In this document: in pieces, positions 47,979 through 60,948 of the stretch
How positions within the stretch are numbered: the first letter of the stretch is position 1
Layout: every line of letters begins with the position of its first letter
DNA from: Opisthorchis felineus
Taxonomy: Eukaryota > Platyhelminthes > Trematoda > Opisthorchiida > Opisthorchiidae
Assembly (NCBI GenBank): GCA_004794785.1
Contig: SJOL01006393.1
Span: 384,323-448,322 of the forward strand
DNA length: 64,000 nt
Direction: 5' to 3'
The notes under the pieces: generated by a model
Seen by the model: the letters and a program-made list of their open reading frames with translations, nothing else
Databases searched by the model: none
Told to the model about the DNA's origin: nothing
Program-made: the position numbers and the translations under genes

Positions 47979-50904
47979 TCTAGTGCTTAGCGCATACGAC
48001 CCACAAGTCACAAATCACATCTGCGTACATAAAGTTAAATCAAAAAGTGAATGGAAAAAATTTGTAGATATATCCAGGGACATTTAGTGAGACAGTGCTT
48101 TACCCCAAATTGAAAAAACGACCTCAACACTGCTCATATTTCGATATGTTCTGAACTGATCCTTTCTTCCTTTTCCCTTCTTGTGTCCCTGCCAAAAGCC
48201 TCCTCGAAACACGGCGTATTTACCTTTTGGCCGCTAAGTGATCCACAATATGATTTGACAATTACAAACAGCTGATGGTTTTGTCCGTTGTCTGAGCCAT
48301 CAGCAATGGTTTTCTGTATGTTGTTTCCTCGACAATTTTGAGCCAAGTGAACAACCTGCCACTTTTAATACCGTCTGTTAACTGCAGTACATTCAGACGT
48401 CTCTTGTTCGCGGTAATCATGAATTATGCCACATCATCGTTAGGTAATGACTGCTAGACGCTGTTATTAAAGGTCAGCCAGCTTTAGACAGGCAAAGGAT
48501 TGGGGCAAAGTATGTGGTGTTTCCCTGACGTGGTCGTTTTTTTCTCAGAGTGAGGTAAATACCGTCTAAGTGAAAACGGGATGCGAGATTCAAGTTAGTT
48601 CAAATCTGCTGCGAAAATATGGAAGCATGGTCAATTATATCCTCTTCACCTCAAATGATAACTTCAGTACTGATGGAGCTAAGGGTGCAGAACTAAGCGC
48701 AACGGAGTGGCAGAAGTCAGTTTCAAAGCATTCACGAATGTGTCTTCCGGTTATCTACCTAAGTTGCTATCAAACTGATTCCCCTAGTCTTACAGTTCAG
48801 AAGTTATAAACATCTAGACTTGTACCAGATTAAAGTTTGCTGACAGGCGGGAACTTGCCAGCGAAATTTCTTTTTGGACACCGGAACTCTCCTTTCTTCC
48901 TTGTGCATCACGCTGTTCACTCAATTACACATCTGACAACTGGGAAGTGTACGTGATCTAGGCAGTGCAGCTGAATGATTAAGTATGCAACGGGTCCATG
49001 ACAAGTGTTCAAAGGGTTGAGGGTCGTTTGATTAGGCCTTCAAATGGGTTTACAGCTGTATCGAGAAAATTTTTGAATACTTGGAAAAAATCCAGGAAAT
49101 TTGTCTTGGTCAATTAGTATCGCTTGAAGGTCTGTTGCCTAGGGTTGGTAACGCGCTAATATCTCAACCCTCATGCATGAGTGATTTCACATAATAGATA
49201 TGAATTGCAAATAAAGCAGAGTGATCTGAGTCAATCTGATTTTTGGTAAAATGAGTTAGGATAATATTGTCTACTGATTAAACGTGCGAGAAGACCTTTG
49301 GGACTCGAGTCGATTTTGTTCAGCTAGACAACCGAAGACATCATGGTCATGATTTCAAATGCCTGCGTATGCGTTTCATTGGTTTGCAACACTGAGCAAA
49401 AAAGCATAAATTCTTCGTATATTAGGCTGTAGTTTTATGCAGATGGATCTTTAGTTGCACTTACAGAAGCTATACTGCTTACTGATTCCCGAGTTGCCTT
49501 AGATAACGAAATACGAATTCAACAATTAAAACGTACAATCTCATGAATGGATGAAAAAATCATTCAAATGGCGAATTTCTTGTCAACTCAGTGACCACAA
49601 CTTGGTTAGTTTTAGTCGGTAACCATTTCCAGTGTGTTTAAAGTGGTAGATGTTCAGTAGACAACATGAAATCAGTATATGAACTGTACGAGCACCTACA
49701 CAAACGCTTGTTGTCTGCGTGAAAAATTCAGCTCAGTATGCTGGGCAATTAACTGTCAGACACCATACTTGTCAAATATGTTTTGCCAACCACGTCCCAC
49801 CCATTGCAACAAGCAAATATATATACCTTGAACAAGACAGAATTAGTTCACAAGATGAGAAAAGAGAAGACCCATTCTGTGCAGCCTTCGTTGGACGTTA
49901 ACAACTTCCACATTAAGAAATGTGGTATTCGAATTTACGAAGTCCCTGATCTTGCAGGCAAAACAAAGTCTCACGTTTGACGAAACAATTAGATCACTTT
50001 GTTAGAAGTGTTATCAATAATTCCAATCACCTACTCACAGAAAGCTGTCTTGTTGCGGTTAGTAGTTGTAAATCGTTGCAAAGAGCAGCTGCAAAACCTC
50101 CCCTCCGTATTGTACGGATTTTTGCGGCTAACCGTTTATTATATTCACCTGTGCAGAAGCACGTCAGTCTTGTTCTCTGGCGAACTGTGTGAGACACGCT
50201 GACAGTTGCGGGCGTCTGGTTTTTGGCTCACTGATACGCTCACTGCAGCTGAGGTCGCTAATGTCAGACAAACCAGCGCGTCATTAGTCCGTTAACTGTT
50301 CCGTCTGTATTTAGCTTATCTCCAGTGATTCACGTATTTCGTTAGATCCATTATCCTGGTTACAACCCGATGGGGTGAAATCAATAGTGTGATGCCCAGG
50401 ATCTAATCGGCTTCACTATCGCGAAGGTGAACCATGGATTAGCGGTAAGTTTACCACGTTTAAATATATCGTCACCGATTTGCCATAGTTTGATATTAGT
50501 CAACCACATACTTGTACATATGTGCGTGAAGGGCATGTTCGCATCAAATAACTGAGCCTAAATTACCAAAATTGAAACGAAGCTGGACGATCGGGGACCC
50601 GTATTCCATACAGAAGGTGTCCGTCAGAATGTCTACTGTCGTCTCTTTTTCTCGCACCATAAATGAACACAATACAACTTGAAAGTTAGTGCCAAGTATT
50701 GTCACCATAAGATAAATTTATTTTCTTACTAAAAGTGGATTGGATATAAACATGGTTAGTTTCAACCAGGTGATCCGTTTCTTAGCTGGTTGTCAGGACG
50801 TATAGTTGAAGCGGTGTGTTGGCAACATAGCCTCATCCACCTAGAGCTCCTAAATCCGGTGATCAGTGGCTTCTGGAATAAAAGCCATCGCTTATCGACG
50901 CACT
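47979..50904. other. Intron c-d: nothing firmly recognised
   Basis: Short unassigned frames (48570-48809, 49719-50202). A weak tRNA-like segment near 48960-49050 may be another old SINE. Confidence 0.45.
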
Positions 50905-51240
50905 GTTCATTTCAAAGAGGCTTTTAATACACTGAATGGTGCTCAATGTGCGCCATTTGATTATACGGAATTTCTCGATAAGACCGAAGGATTCTCAAAA
51001 TGGGATATCTCTTATTGAGATCTTTCATGGCTTTACAATAACGCTAGAAGACTTCCATTTGCAGCTTTCTTAAATCATAACCCTGATTTGGCAGTTACAT
51101 TTCGGTCAGAAAGACGGTTGCGGAATGAAATACACCCCAGATCTCACTGTAGCGGCGGATAGACGTGATAAAAAGGAGACAGCAAGATCGATATTTTGGC
51201 TTTTGAGAAGACAGGTTCTTGGATGAGCGTGAAAATCATC
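50905..51240 (+). mobile_element. Reverse transcriptase remnant, non-LTR type
   Basis: Across shifting frames the plus strand reads VHFKEAFNTLNG (the D-F-K-AFD catalytic block with Asp changed to His), then NGISLIEIFHGFTITLEDF, which matches the conserved helix before the GVRQGC box, then a decayed stretch ending DRRDKKETAR. It is a different lineage from the RTE copies in this window. It is too decayed to be active. Confidence 0.55.
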
Positions 51241-54200
51241 TCCAAACTTTTTTCAACATGTGACAGTTGAGACTTCCTAGGCACCGGACAACCAACGCCA
51301 TTCTACCTTTAGAAGCAAACCTACTACGGATTTAGGGTGGTATTTTCACGTACAACATACTGAAATGAAATATTTATGCCTAGAACCCTATACAGCGTTT
51401 TCCCCACGGGGAACCGTAGCTACTTCTAGACTTTGCTCAGTATTTAAAACATCCCAGTCATTTACTACTGAAATGAAACTTTCCGGCAAATGCTGGTCAA
51501 GCAACAGTTATTTCTTCCAGTAGTCATTTGGCATGATGGCTCACAATTCATTGTGTCTTTCTAGCGAGAGCTAAAAAGAGCTAAAGAATCCTTCTACGGG
51601 ACTTACTTGACTATTAGCCCTCGTATGATGCCTTGTTTTGAGCGCAAAAACATTTTTCTAGTGGTAACAGTCCATACTGAGGTGTCCCCCTTTGGATCTT
51701 TGGTTGATCGAATATTTCCTTATAGCTCCTAATTAAGGTTCCGAATATCAACTTGGGAGCGGAAAACTGCCGAAATAAAACTCCTCCTGAAGCCCGGCTT
51801 TCAATTGTTGTAAAATGTAGCACAATGGAAATAATTCCACTGTAGCTTTTATGCTAACACAGTTTTGTTGAACTCGTTTTTTATGTAAAATTATCTGCAG
51901 ATCAGAGAGAGGGAGAGGTTACATGGTTGTCCTTAAAGGCGGTCGCCATATTAAATTGTTTTGAGAAACATAAGGCTGGATCGTGGGAGCTAGGAGTGAA
52001 ACGTTAAGAAAGACATCGTACGAACCGATTGTCAAACGTGTGTGCCCGTCGACCAATATATGTTTGGGTTCGTGGTCTGCATGACTGAGTAACGTGTGAC
52101 GGGCCCCCAGCTGCAAATTGATTCACTCCATAGACGGGTGATTTCGACCAACACTCGGGGGCTATTTACTTCGCCCCCCATCTCCCCTGAATTATGCGTA
52201 CATCAACATAGGTAGTAGTATAATCCAACGCCTTTCACGTTTCTTTAATGAGTTTTCGATGTTCTGCGTGTGGTGCAAAACGCAGCATATCTGTGTTGAA
52301 CAAATGATAACTGCTTTGGGGTTTCCTGTACAAGCTGATTTGGCTTCGTACAAACTCAGAAACTTTCTCATTAGTTACTGTTCTGAAATACAAATAAAAA
52401 ACGCGCATATAAGTCTACTTCATTTGTAGACGGTAAACATTATCGTCATTGTCCTTCACAGCAGGGCGTGGTGTTTTTCAGTCGAATGATTATTCTGTCC
52501 AGTAGGCGGATCAAGTAAGACGACTTGGTCCTCCAACCAACACTGCTGTGTTTTTGTTGTACCCGTCATGGTTGTTTGGAGTGAGATGGTGCGGTTACTC
52601 CTTCAAGGGGTGGCAACACCTGCAAAAAACAACCACTTCAGTCATTCAAAACAGCTTGATTTTAATGACGCCTTCGGATGGATTTGCCACTAATTTCTTT
52701 TTTCAAATGAGTTAGGTTGCCGATGAACACACTAGAAGTTTTCAGCAAGGGATTCCACAGCGATGGCGAAAATAAGCGCTATCACTGCCTTCAACTTCTG
52801 AGACAAACGAGGTGAAATTCACAACCGGTAGTGCGATTTAAAGTCTAATTGCTTCGTTGAAAACTAGTGCTAGGAAATATTACAAAAATATCGCAAAGAA
52901 GGACGTCAAGTGCTTACACTGGGAAGAATTTGCTCTTTTGAAGCGAATCATTAGTAGGACCCCAAGAAATCTGTTGTGAGATGTCGCCATATCTTATGTA
53001 ATCGTATTTTAAACAGACTGCTACGTACGCACTTGTAACCGAAAAATTGTGGCTGCTTGGCACACCAGGATTTATCAGCTGAACGATTTTTCAGTTTAGC
53101 CTGATTTATCTTTAGCCGATCGTGGCCAAACGGTACCCAGCTCGCTTTAGTACTTTATCAGATTTATGCAGGTGTCCTTGACAGTTCAGATTCCCTAAAA
53201 TCTAAAATCCATTTTCTGAATCTAAAGCGAGGCGTACCTCTATGTCTGGTCGATAGCAGAAACATGACAGTGACTGTAGATTGCGTGCCTGTTCTGTACC
53301 ACCCAATGACGTCAAAAAGAAGCTAAAATGCTATGTCGACAATAAAAAAACAGCCAGTATTGTTATATTGGATAAAAATATCGTGAAGTCGGCTGTCCAG
53401 TTTTAGTTGCGCCGTGTAATATTACAGCCATCAGGACTAGTTAACTTCAATTCTGAGATCGATAACGCAAGCCTTACATTCGCAGCAAACCGACCGCCAG
53501 ATCGACACGCAGTGAACCACACACTCTTTGTGACGTATCAGGCCCGATCCGGGCTTGAAGCAAAACGAGAAACCCATTTACAGACCGCTTTCACAAAATC
53601 ACCAAACAAGTGAAGCGAGGATTGTTTTATGAGGAATTGTGATATAACTAGAGTTTGTTGTGTTCTGGAAATCATAGGTTTTCCTACTGTCATCTTTTAG
53701 TTGCGCCCTTTATAGCTCACACCGTAGGACAGCACTATTCGCTCCAGACGAAGGAACTTGAATCCAACATTCTTGCATTAGTTCTCGCGCAAACAGGCTC
53801 AAATGTTGCGTCGTGAACCACATTAGTAGGAAGAAAACGAATGACATTTCCGGCCTTGGAATTACTGCTTAGAACAAACACTCCATGAACTAATTCCAAA
53901 TCTAGTGCCCATAATTATGAATCAGGCCATTGGAGACGTGCACCAGTAAAGCTATTGTTATCTGACATGCTTTTGCCATGCTTGTTGGACCTAAAAGTAT
54001 AGAAAAGCACTTAAACTGTCAGTCACAACGTCCTTTAACACCTGAACGGTACTGATCAGAGAGATAAAAGTGTCGAGATCTAGGCTGCCCACTGAGTCTT
54101 AGAGGTTTAGGCCTTTGAGAACATCTACTCGGCTTCCAGACGTACTTGCGTTCGTTAGATTTGCGTTCCCGAATCATACGCAACAGAGCACAGATTCTGA

Positions 54201-55579
54201 CTCTTTACTTTTACAGTTCGCTATATCACTTGCCAAAACCTATCAAACGGACCTGTTTTAGCCACAGTCTAATTTTGATAAAGTTGGCTTTGTTGATAAA
54301 TTTTTCGGAAAACTTAAAATAGCTGCACCTAATTTCCGACTGCTTAATTTGAATACGAAACTGTTATGGTTATTCAGTGGATGGGAATTGGTTGCAGCCA
54401 TCACGCTGGCCTTTTCGAGACCGTGGACTCAAAGGTTGGTTGCTGCTTGGCGCTGCTCTTTTGCGTACTTTAGAAATTAGTGGTTCCTTCTAACGAGACA
54501 GTCTGCGACAGAACAAAGATTACCTGGGAGACTGTCGCATCGAGTATTACACAACTGTCTGAAACAATAAACAACTGATCTAAAATCACACCCTACCGAT
54601 ATTTTCCTCGAATAAATAAACTAGGTACACGTCTGAGAAGCGGCTGTGATCCCAGTGGTATGGTGCAAAATGTCACCGACTTCCGCTGTCTGGAACTTTT
54701 GTTTAATTGACGAGTTTGTGTCGTCTATGCTGTCTCGTCCGTCCCTATGGAACACTCGAAAAACCTATGATAATTACTGTCCCAGAAGAAGACCGTAAAA
54801 AATTTAATCCAATGTCCGCCGTGATTAACACCAGAGCCAATATTTAACGAACCCATGCTGCCTGGAATATAACTAAGGATAAAAACAAAGCCCAAGAACC
54901 AACCCCATAGAACATTTGAAAAACGCTGACCAACGACATTTGTCTAACCTACAGACGGACGTGAAAAAAACTAAAGAGTGCAAGATAACATCAGTAAAAC
55001 ATCTTTTTAGGTCTTTCTCGTCGCCAGCGCCATGTTCGATCTTGCCCTGACGTCACGGAATGACGATATGCCGCACACGGGAATCAGTTATTTGAAATGT
55101 CATAAAAGCCTTCTAATTGTGGGGAAGAGAAACATGAGGACTACAAACTACAGTATCCATGCACTTCGCGATGCGCAGTCGGGTACCAGCTATTGAATTG
55201 CGACTACCCTCCACATGATTAGGTCCAATTACGGTATTGGAGATAAAACTGATTTTCTGAGGACATTGTAGATGACAATGTTAAGTACATGACTGCTTCG
55301 GCCATATTTTAACCGCAATTCATTCAGTCCTGCACTACTTTATTACACAGTCGCGGAGAACTGTAGATACCCGTGACGCTTCTGAGATGGTGCTAGTCAT
55401 GGCTTGAAAAACGCGGTGAGATCTCGTGATTGATATACTAGTCGTGTTCCACAGTCGGCTGGTACCAAAATGCGCCTAGGTCGTCGTAGGGTCAGCATTT
55501 AATAAGCAAACACCATCTTCCGCCGTCGCACAACCACTTTGGTAAATCGCCGTTAGCTGCGGAACTTCCTGGTTTTTGA
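51241..55579. other. Intron c-d: nothing recognised
   Basis: About 4.3 kb without motif-bearing frames (for example 51614-51823, 53407-53613). Confidence 0.5.
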
Positions 55580-55865
55580 GTCAACTAACCACTTTACGGC
55601 GGTGAGGGTCAATGCAAAGAACTTCCTCCGACTGACTATCCATAAATAGCTTCAGGATCTGCTGGGTTACGGTTTCCAAAATGATGTTGTCAGCATAGTG
55701 TAAATTACCTATTTCTTGCCCAACGTTATTCATTAAGGTCCTTGGAGATCCATAGTAGTTTGGTCTGGACAGCAGTGTTGTATCAACATATAAAGAATAA
55801 TCTGAGTGATCCGAAGTTGAGCGCAACTCTATAGACCAGGGATTCTTCATCTGGAGACCTATCAT
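55580..55865 (-). mobile_element. Possible reverse transcriptase remnant (minus strand)
   Basis: A 94-codon minus frame contains IGNLHYADNIILET, close to the L-YADD-LL active-site block of non-LTR RTs with the second Asp changed to Asn, followed about 25 residues later by VLCIDPHR, where a TKV--ID motif is usual. It may belong to the same lineage as 50905-51240. Confidence 0.4.
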
Positions 55866-57094
55866 CCCGGAGCATCATTTGAGTGGGAAAGTTTCAGACA
55901 CTGAGCGTATGATCTCACTTGTTATCCTCGGTTTTCTAAACATCTGAGTCAATGTTCGTTATGTTCGTATACTCATACGGCCGTCAATTTTTTTAAAGTT
56001 CGTCTAGCTGCGTATCCTCTCTGCTGACATGCACGTATGCCGCCACCCACCTACTAGCATTTCCCCACTGTTGTACGCGCGTGGTCCGCTACTTTCGTAA
56101 GCTACCTTCCAAAGGGTACTATATCACCCTCGCACATCAACCAGATTTCACAAGCGCTACAGCGAACGGTCCTGGTACCAACATCGCAGCAAACGAATGC
56201 GTAATTATAACACTGTATCCTTCCACCGTTTTAGAAATGATGCTGGATAGTAGTAAACCATACACGTCTTAAAGAATCAAATCATCAGTCACCTTCAACA
56301 TAGTGAGCGTAAAATCGTTCACTTTGTTTTGTTACCACATTCGTGTGATTCGACAGATGTCAGTGAAATGCTTACCTTACAAGCACGGCATATCGGTATT
56401 CATTGTAAAGACAACCGAGTCTACAGACGGCCGAAGGCCTTCGCAAAACTGCAAGACAATTTCACCTCGCATGTTACTTTAACGGACTGAGAACTGCATC
56501 GGCAGCTCCTTCAAATACAAGTGCAATTGGCTTTTTCTCACAAGCCACTTGAGCTGAGTTATTTCTGCCGGCTTACGAAATCTGCTTTGGAGAATTAGTT
56601 CCATTCATGCTATTTGTACGAGGTCATAACAGACAGAGCTATCATTGGTTTGATTATGTAAAATATACCGAAATATGGGTCTATTAAGTGCCCTCTAGAG
56701 GCACCGAGCCGTTACAAAAAACAAAGTAGAACTTGATTAGGATGAAACAAATCATCATTAACATTGCCTGTGTATGGTAGATATGCTAATTCATCAATCC
56801 ATTAATATTATACCAGGTTACATTCTTATTCTAAATTTTTGTTTCTCATTCAGTCCTGGTCTCCAGTATCATTACCAGATATTCCTGATCCTTGACACTG
56901 AAGAGGTCGTTTGGGTTTTCTCATCATTCATAAAATGCTTATGCGAACATTTCCTTATATGCAACCTCGGGGCTCACCTGGTAACATTTATGGTAGGAGA
57001 GAAATGCCTAATTCTGACGTCCGCCGGCATATACGACTCTGAATCGCACTTGAACAAATATGAGTTCAACTACCAGAGTGAATCCTCCTAAGAC

Positions 57095-57097
<3 letters not shown>
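55866..57097. other. Intron c-d: nothing recognised
   Basis: Short frames only (56081-56272, 56774-57091), without motif. Confidence 0.5.
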
Positions 57098-57144
<47 letters not shown>

Positions 57145-57212
57145 CATATATATAGCATATATATATATAGCATATATATAGAAAAAGCATATATATATAT
57201 ATATATATATAT
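57098..57212. repeat. Compound (TA)n microsatellite with GC interruptions
   Basis: TA runs broken by TATAGCATATATA units and one GAAAAAGC interruption. The regular spacing of the GC steps suggests expansion of an interrupted unit. An open frame through it (57008-57238, minus) is an artefact of the repeat. Confidence 0.95.
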
Positions 57213-58529
57213 GGGTTAACTCCATATAGCTTCCGCACTCAGGTTTCAACTCCCTAGGATTTGAGTAGTCCACAAAATGTCCATTTACACCGAAGATTTA
57301 TTGCATCCACCAATTCCCTGATCATCCGTAGAAGTGTAGTGCAAATTTTTTAATATGGCTGTGTGATTGGCAGTCGGCTTTGGTTAATTGCCGCAGTCAG
57401 CGCCGCAGGATGACCGGTTTATTTAGGTTTGCGAGATCAGGCGGTTTGTTATGGGGGAAACTGTCCGCAGCATGATAATTTGGAAAGCATTACGTATGCT
57501 CTCTCACTCACCTGATAAAGTCACAGAACACTGGCGCTTCACTGCTTCACTGGCATGTCAGTCCACTTGAATAAAGCAGAATATTGTCGCAAGGGAATGA
57601 AATTTATCGGTAAAGCGCAACGCCACTACTAAGAAAAGCCAAATGGTAAAAAAAACAAGGGAAAATGACGTGATTGTCCCTTAGCGCTGGCCGCTGGTCT
57701 CAACACGCAGTTTATCCATTGGTTCCGTTAGTTCACTGATCACCAGAGCTGGAAGTCAATCAGAAAAGACTTGTTTACTGGACCCAGTATTCAACGGTCC
57801 ACGATCTGTTCCTGATATTTATCTGCATGTTCCCATTTCAAACAGCGTAACCAAGTAATAAAACAAAAGGGTCTCTTGATTACCCGTAGGCTTTTCTGAG
57901 CCTAAAGGACAGGCTCAGGATGGTTGCCAAGGTTTTCACTCTACGTGCTTCTGCTTAGGCAGAAAACAATGAATGGATTTCAGCCTGCGTCCTGTATCAA
58001 TTAGAAGCCTGGCAACCGCTGATTTGATCGGAGCTCATCCGGGGTCATTTGATGTTCCATGAAGTTTTTTGAGGGAGGACCTGCTATTTTCATCGCATTC
58101 CAGTTCCCCCTTTAGCTATACTAAGGTGGGTATGAGAGTAACCGCTGGTAATGTGGTGAGTGTAAAGACTCTTAGGTCAAACCGATGTTAGCATTTTGAT
58201 TGCGGAATGGTATAGCCCCCGCAGGCATTCGCATACTGTCGTCTGGTATTGTCGGTCCGACATAGAGATACATTTACTGCCCTTTATATAGGCTAATTTC
58301 ATTGGGAACCAGCGTGAGGAATATCAGTGTACTTATTCGGTATCGTGATTTCCGACGTTCTTCTCCGAGGCGAGCAGAGATTTTGTTTGGGTGATCCGGT
58401 TTCTGCCACGATGGAATGCTGGGTCAAATCTGTTTGACTCTTTCAAATACCGTGAAGGCCAACGCATGTATGTGCTGTGCCGGAGAGAGGTTCATAAATT
58501 CTGTCAGGAAGGTCAGATTTCTAAAATTA
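57213..58529. other. Intron c-d: nothing recognised
   Basis: No coding signal. An imperfect palindrome (TTCTGCTTAGGCAGAA, about 57949-57964) resembles that at 22766-22789. Confidence 0.45.
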
Positions 58530-58868
58530 ACCCCAGAACGCCCGGAACCTACTGAGGCCCTAAAACTTCACCAAAATCTCAATAGAAAAGCCGGCAAGCA
58601 TCCAGGCCAATCAATCATTAAATCAACTCAGTAAAAGCCGATGAGTGTTCAGGCACGCCACAGAAGCACGACCAAATGTGATCAGCGTTCAGGCATTTCA
58701 TAGAAGCACGATCGATGTTGATGGATGTTCACTAAACACCTATCAGAGAGCCTGGATCAATGTCAGAAAATGCCCTTTAAATAGCGCGGGGCCGTTGTAA
58801 ATTTTGCACTCGCACGCATTCGCTTGTTACAATAAAGCTGTTGTGTTCCTAATCGGGGAGTCTTTTTC
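58530..58868 (+). mobile_element. LTR-like segment, possibly a solo or truncated LTR
   Basis: A TATA-like TTTAAATAG (about 58776-58784) is followed 45-50 bp later by AATAAA (58831-58836) and a GT-rich stretch, the promoter and polyadenylation layout of an LTR R region. TGGCACCAGGCAGTGGAGC directly after (from 58869) could be a primer-binding site. Two and a half imperfect copies of a 40-bp unit (GTTCAGGC...AGAAGCACGA) at about 58640-58740 look like U3 repeats. Borders are guesses and no gag-pol follows. Confidence 0.4.
58640..58740. repeat. Imperfect tandem repeat of about 40 bp
   Basis: Units share GTTCAGGCA, CA-AGAAGCACGA and GATG; two units are nearly full and a third is truncated. Such arrays are common in LTR U3 regions. 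Confidence 0.7.
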
Positions 58869-59275
58869 TGGCACCAGGCAGTGGAGCGGGAACAGCAGTC
58901 AGATATAACAAATTCCAAGCACTGTCTAGTCTGAGTGAGGCATGCAGCAGTTGATAGTTCTTTTGATCAGATTGTCCAAAAAGGAGGCTCCTATTTTGCA
59001 ACCTCAGTTGAAAAATCGTTTTGTGAAAAGTGTTACTGTTCAGCCTGCCTGTTTCTGTTCTTGATGAGTAAAATACCATCGAAATATTTCTGTCACAAGT
59101 TATGTCCTGGTTTAACGTGTTCATTAGTTATTATGGGTGTCGTCTAACAATAGTTCTCTTCAATTTCTTCAAGCATTGTGCGCTTGGAACTTGGCAGGTC
59201 TGTCAAGAGTTAATTTGAAGAGGGTCCACCTCGAAGCTCTCTTTTTTAGCTAAACTTTAAAATATCTCCCCACGG
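58869..59275. other. Sequence between LTR-like segment and Penelope remnant
   Basis: Open frames on both strands (58849-59124 minus, 58935-59147 plus) without motif. Confidence 0.45.
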
Positions 59276-60220
59276 GATCGATCATGGAAACGTGGAGACC
59301 GATGTTCAGAAAACTTCTATTCAACTTCTGGAACTACCAACGACATCCCTTAAGAAGAGGAAGTAGTTTGAAGCGATCTGCCAAAAGCGGATATTTAATC
59401 TATAAAATCTAGGATTCCCGCGGGATGCGAAGATTAATGAGGGCAATAAAATATTAAATTCAGACAAAAGGTCCGATACTGTTGTCCTTGGTAAAAAGAT
59501 CAAGCTGCCCGAGGAAACGAAGTACCTCACAGACAGACAACCGTGGGAAAACAAATTACCCCTTGGTGCTTACCATATGAGTCAACCTCCTAAATTGAAT
59601 TTGGTCACTTTAAAATTGCTGATTCTCATGCACCGCACTCATATGGATAACCAGAGATCAATTGACAGAATGTATGAGTTCGCCCAATAACTCTTAATGA
59701 TTCAACATATCACGAACTAGCCGAACGGTTTATGGATATTCTCAAACTTGCAAAATTTATGCTTATGAAAACGTGATTAACGAACTCTTACCATACTGTA
59801 CTGAGAGTGTCACTCTCATGGGAAATGTCGAATACAAATGCAATACAGTATAAATAAATATTTTACTCTCCAACTTATCCCGGTTCTTAGAACCTTATCT
59901 TAAACAGTACGAAGACTATCGGATGTTTTTTTTAATAAAGGGGCTTTACACGCCTGGACGGAGTCGTCATTGGAAGTCCTCTAAAAGTGACACTGGCTGA
60001 TATCTTTATGGTCAAGCTTGATCCATTTTAGATAGTGAAACAGGGAGACTACCTCTTGGTAAACTTTTTCAGAAGTCATTCCAATATTTGCCAATGATAA
60101 CATCAGGTATCCGCCATAATTATTTTACGGCATCGTGCTACGAACTACTTTGTTACTTTATGAAGGTGGAACATGCCCTCAACCGAATAGCTCGTTGCAC
60201 GAATAGTCCTGCGCGCTATA
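59276..60220 (+). mobile_element. Penelope-like element, reverse transcriptase remnant
   Basis: The clearest block is DGVVIGSPLKVTLADIFM (59957-60010), the RT motif that in Penelope-like elements reads DG-AMGSPL-P-LADIFM. Upstream, about 59440-59535, ILNSDKRSDTVVLGKK with KYLTDRQP matches the ADKG-STVV-D segment and the following L-D. Downstream, FYGIVLRTTLLLYEG (about 60118-60160) looks like a decayed R-VDDT box. Several stops and frameshifts; no GIY-YIG endonuclease end was found. It ends about 200 bp before exon d of the host gene. Confidence 0.65.
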
Positions 60221-60424
60221 ACTTACGAGGTTTAAGCCACTAAAGTCGCCAACGGTGAATTGTCGCTCCTGTGACCTGAAAATTAGTGCTTGTATTGTGA
60301 GTTGGATTCCATTTTCGCCCTGTCAGCATCCATCGTGTTCTTTTCCTGCCTTCCTGATAAACCTTACCAAAGCGGTGCTTTGGTTTCCCCCACTTGTTTA
60401 CACGAAGTGCTGATTACTTTTCAG

Positions 60425-60948
60425 CTTTTGTCACCATCCCAATATCGGATCTATCGCAGTCGTCAGAACAGCAAAAATGGTTACCCATGCGATCCCCATA
60501 CGACACATTACACATCGTCAATTCCAACAACTGGCAAGAATTAGGATGCGGCGGAAACGCCATCGAACCAAGACGGCTGAACTCCGTCACCGGATCTCCT
60601 GGTGGAGCCCGGTTCCGCAAACGTTCGATGCCCGTAACATGTTTTCGTCCAAATCCATCGAATATGGACTATTACGAGACAGAAACCAACCCAACAGAAA
60701 AGCTAAAATCTTCAGGGAAAAAGAAACGGTCATGGGTGGCAGGTCTATCCACAACAGCGGAAGGTTGCCCTGCAAAGCAGACTGAAACGTCCATCGCGAA
60801 GTGCTCATCTGCCAGTAACTCACCGACATATTTGCTGAAGAACAATGTATTTTCGCTCGCGCAATCACCCATTCCACAGTTGCGGCTAAGCATCCTATAC
60901 GAGGCTGTCGATGTGTTGCCGTTGGACTACTATGAGGACTTCCAAGAA
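60425..60948 (+). CDS. Ras GTPase-activating protein, SynGAP/RASAL2-like: exon d (C2 end with long insert)
   Basis: This 524-bp exon follows acceptor GATTACTTTTCAG and stops at donor GTAGGT. Joined to exon c (G|CT) it continues the C2 strand NQFIAFVTIPISDL and the WYPV-like KWLPM. About 125 residues of low-complexity, Ser/Pro/Lys-rich sequence follow (including KLKSSGKKKRSW), then PQLRLSILYEAVDVLPLDYY and EDFQE, which match the family R-K-RFQT-ILPMEQYKEF segment leading to the GAP domain. Vertebrate relatives have about 10-35 residues in place of the insert. It ends in phase 0; the GAP catalytic exons (Arg finger and FLR block) must lie beyond 64000. Confidence 0.9.

Noticed and set aside
57008..57238. 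Minus-strand frame rich in Ile and Tyr
   Set aside because: It is translated TA microsatellite.
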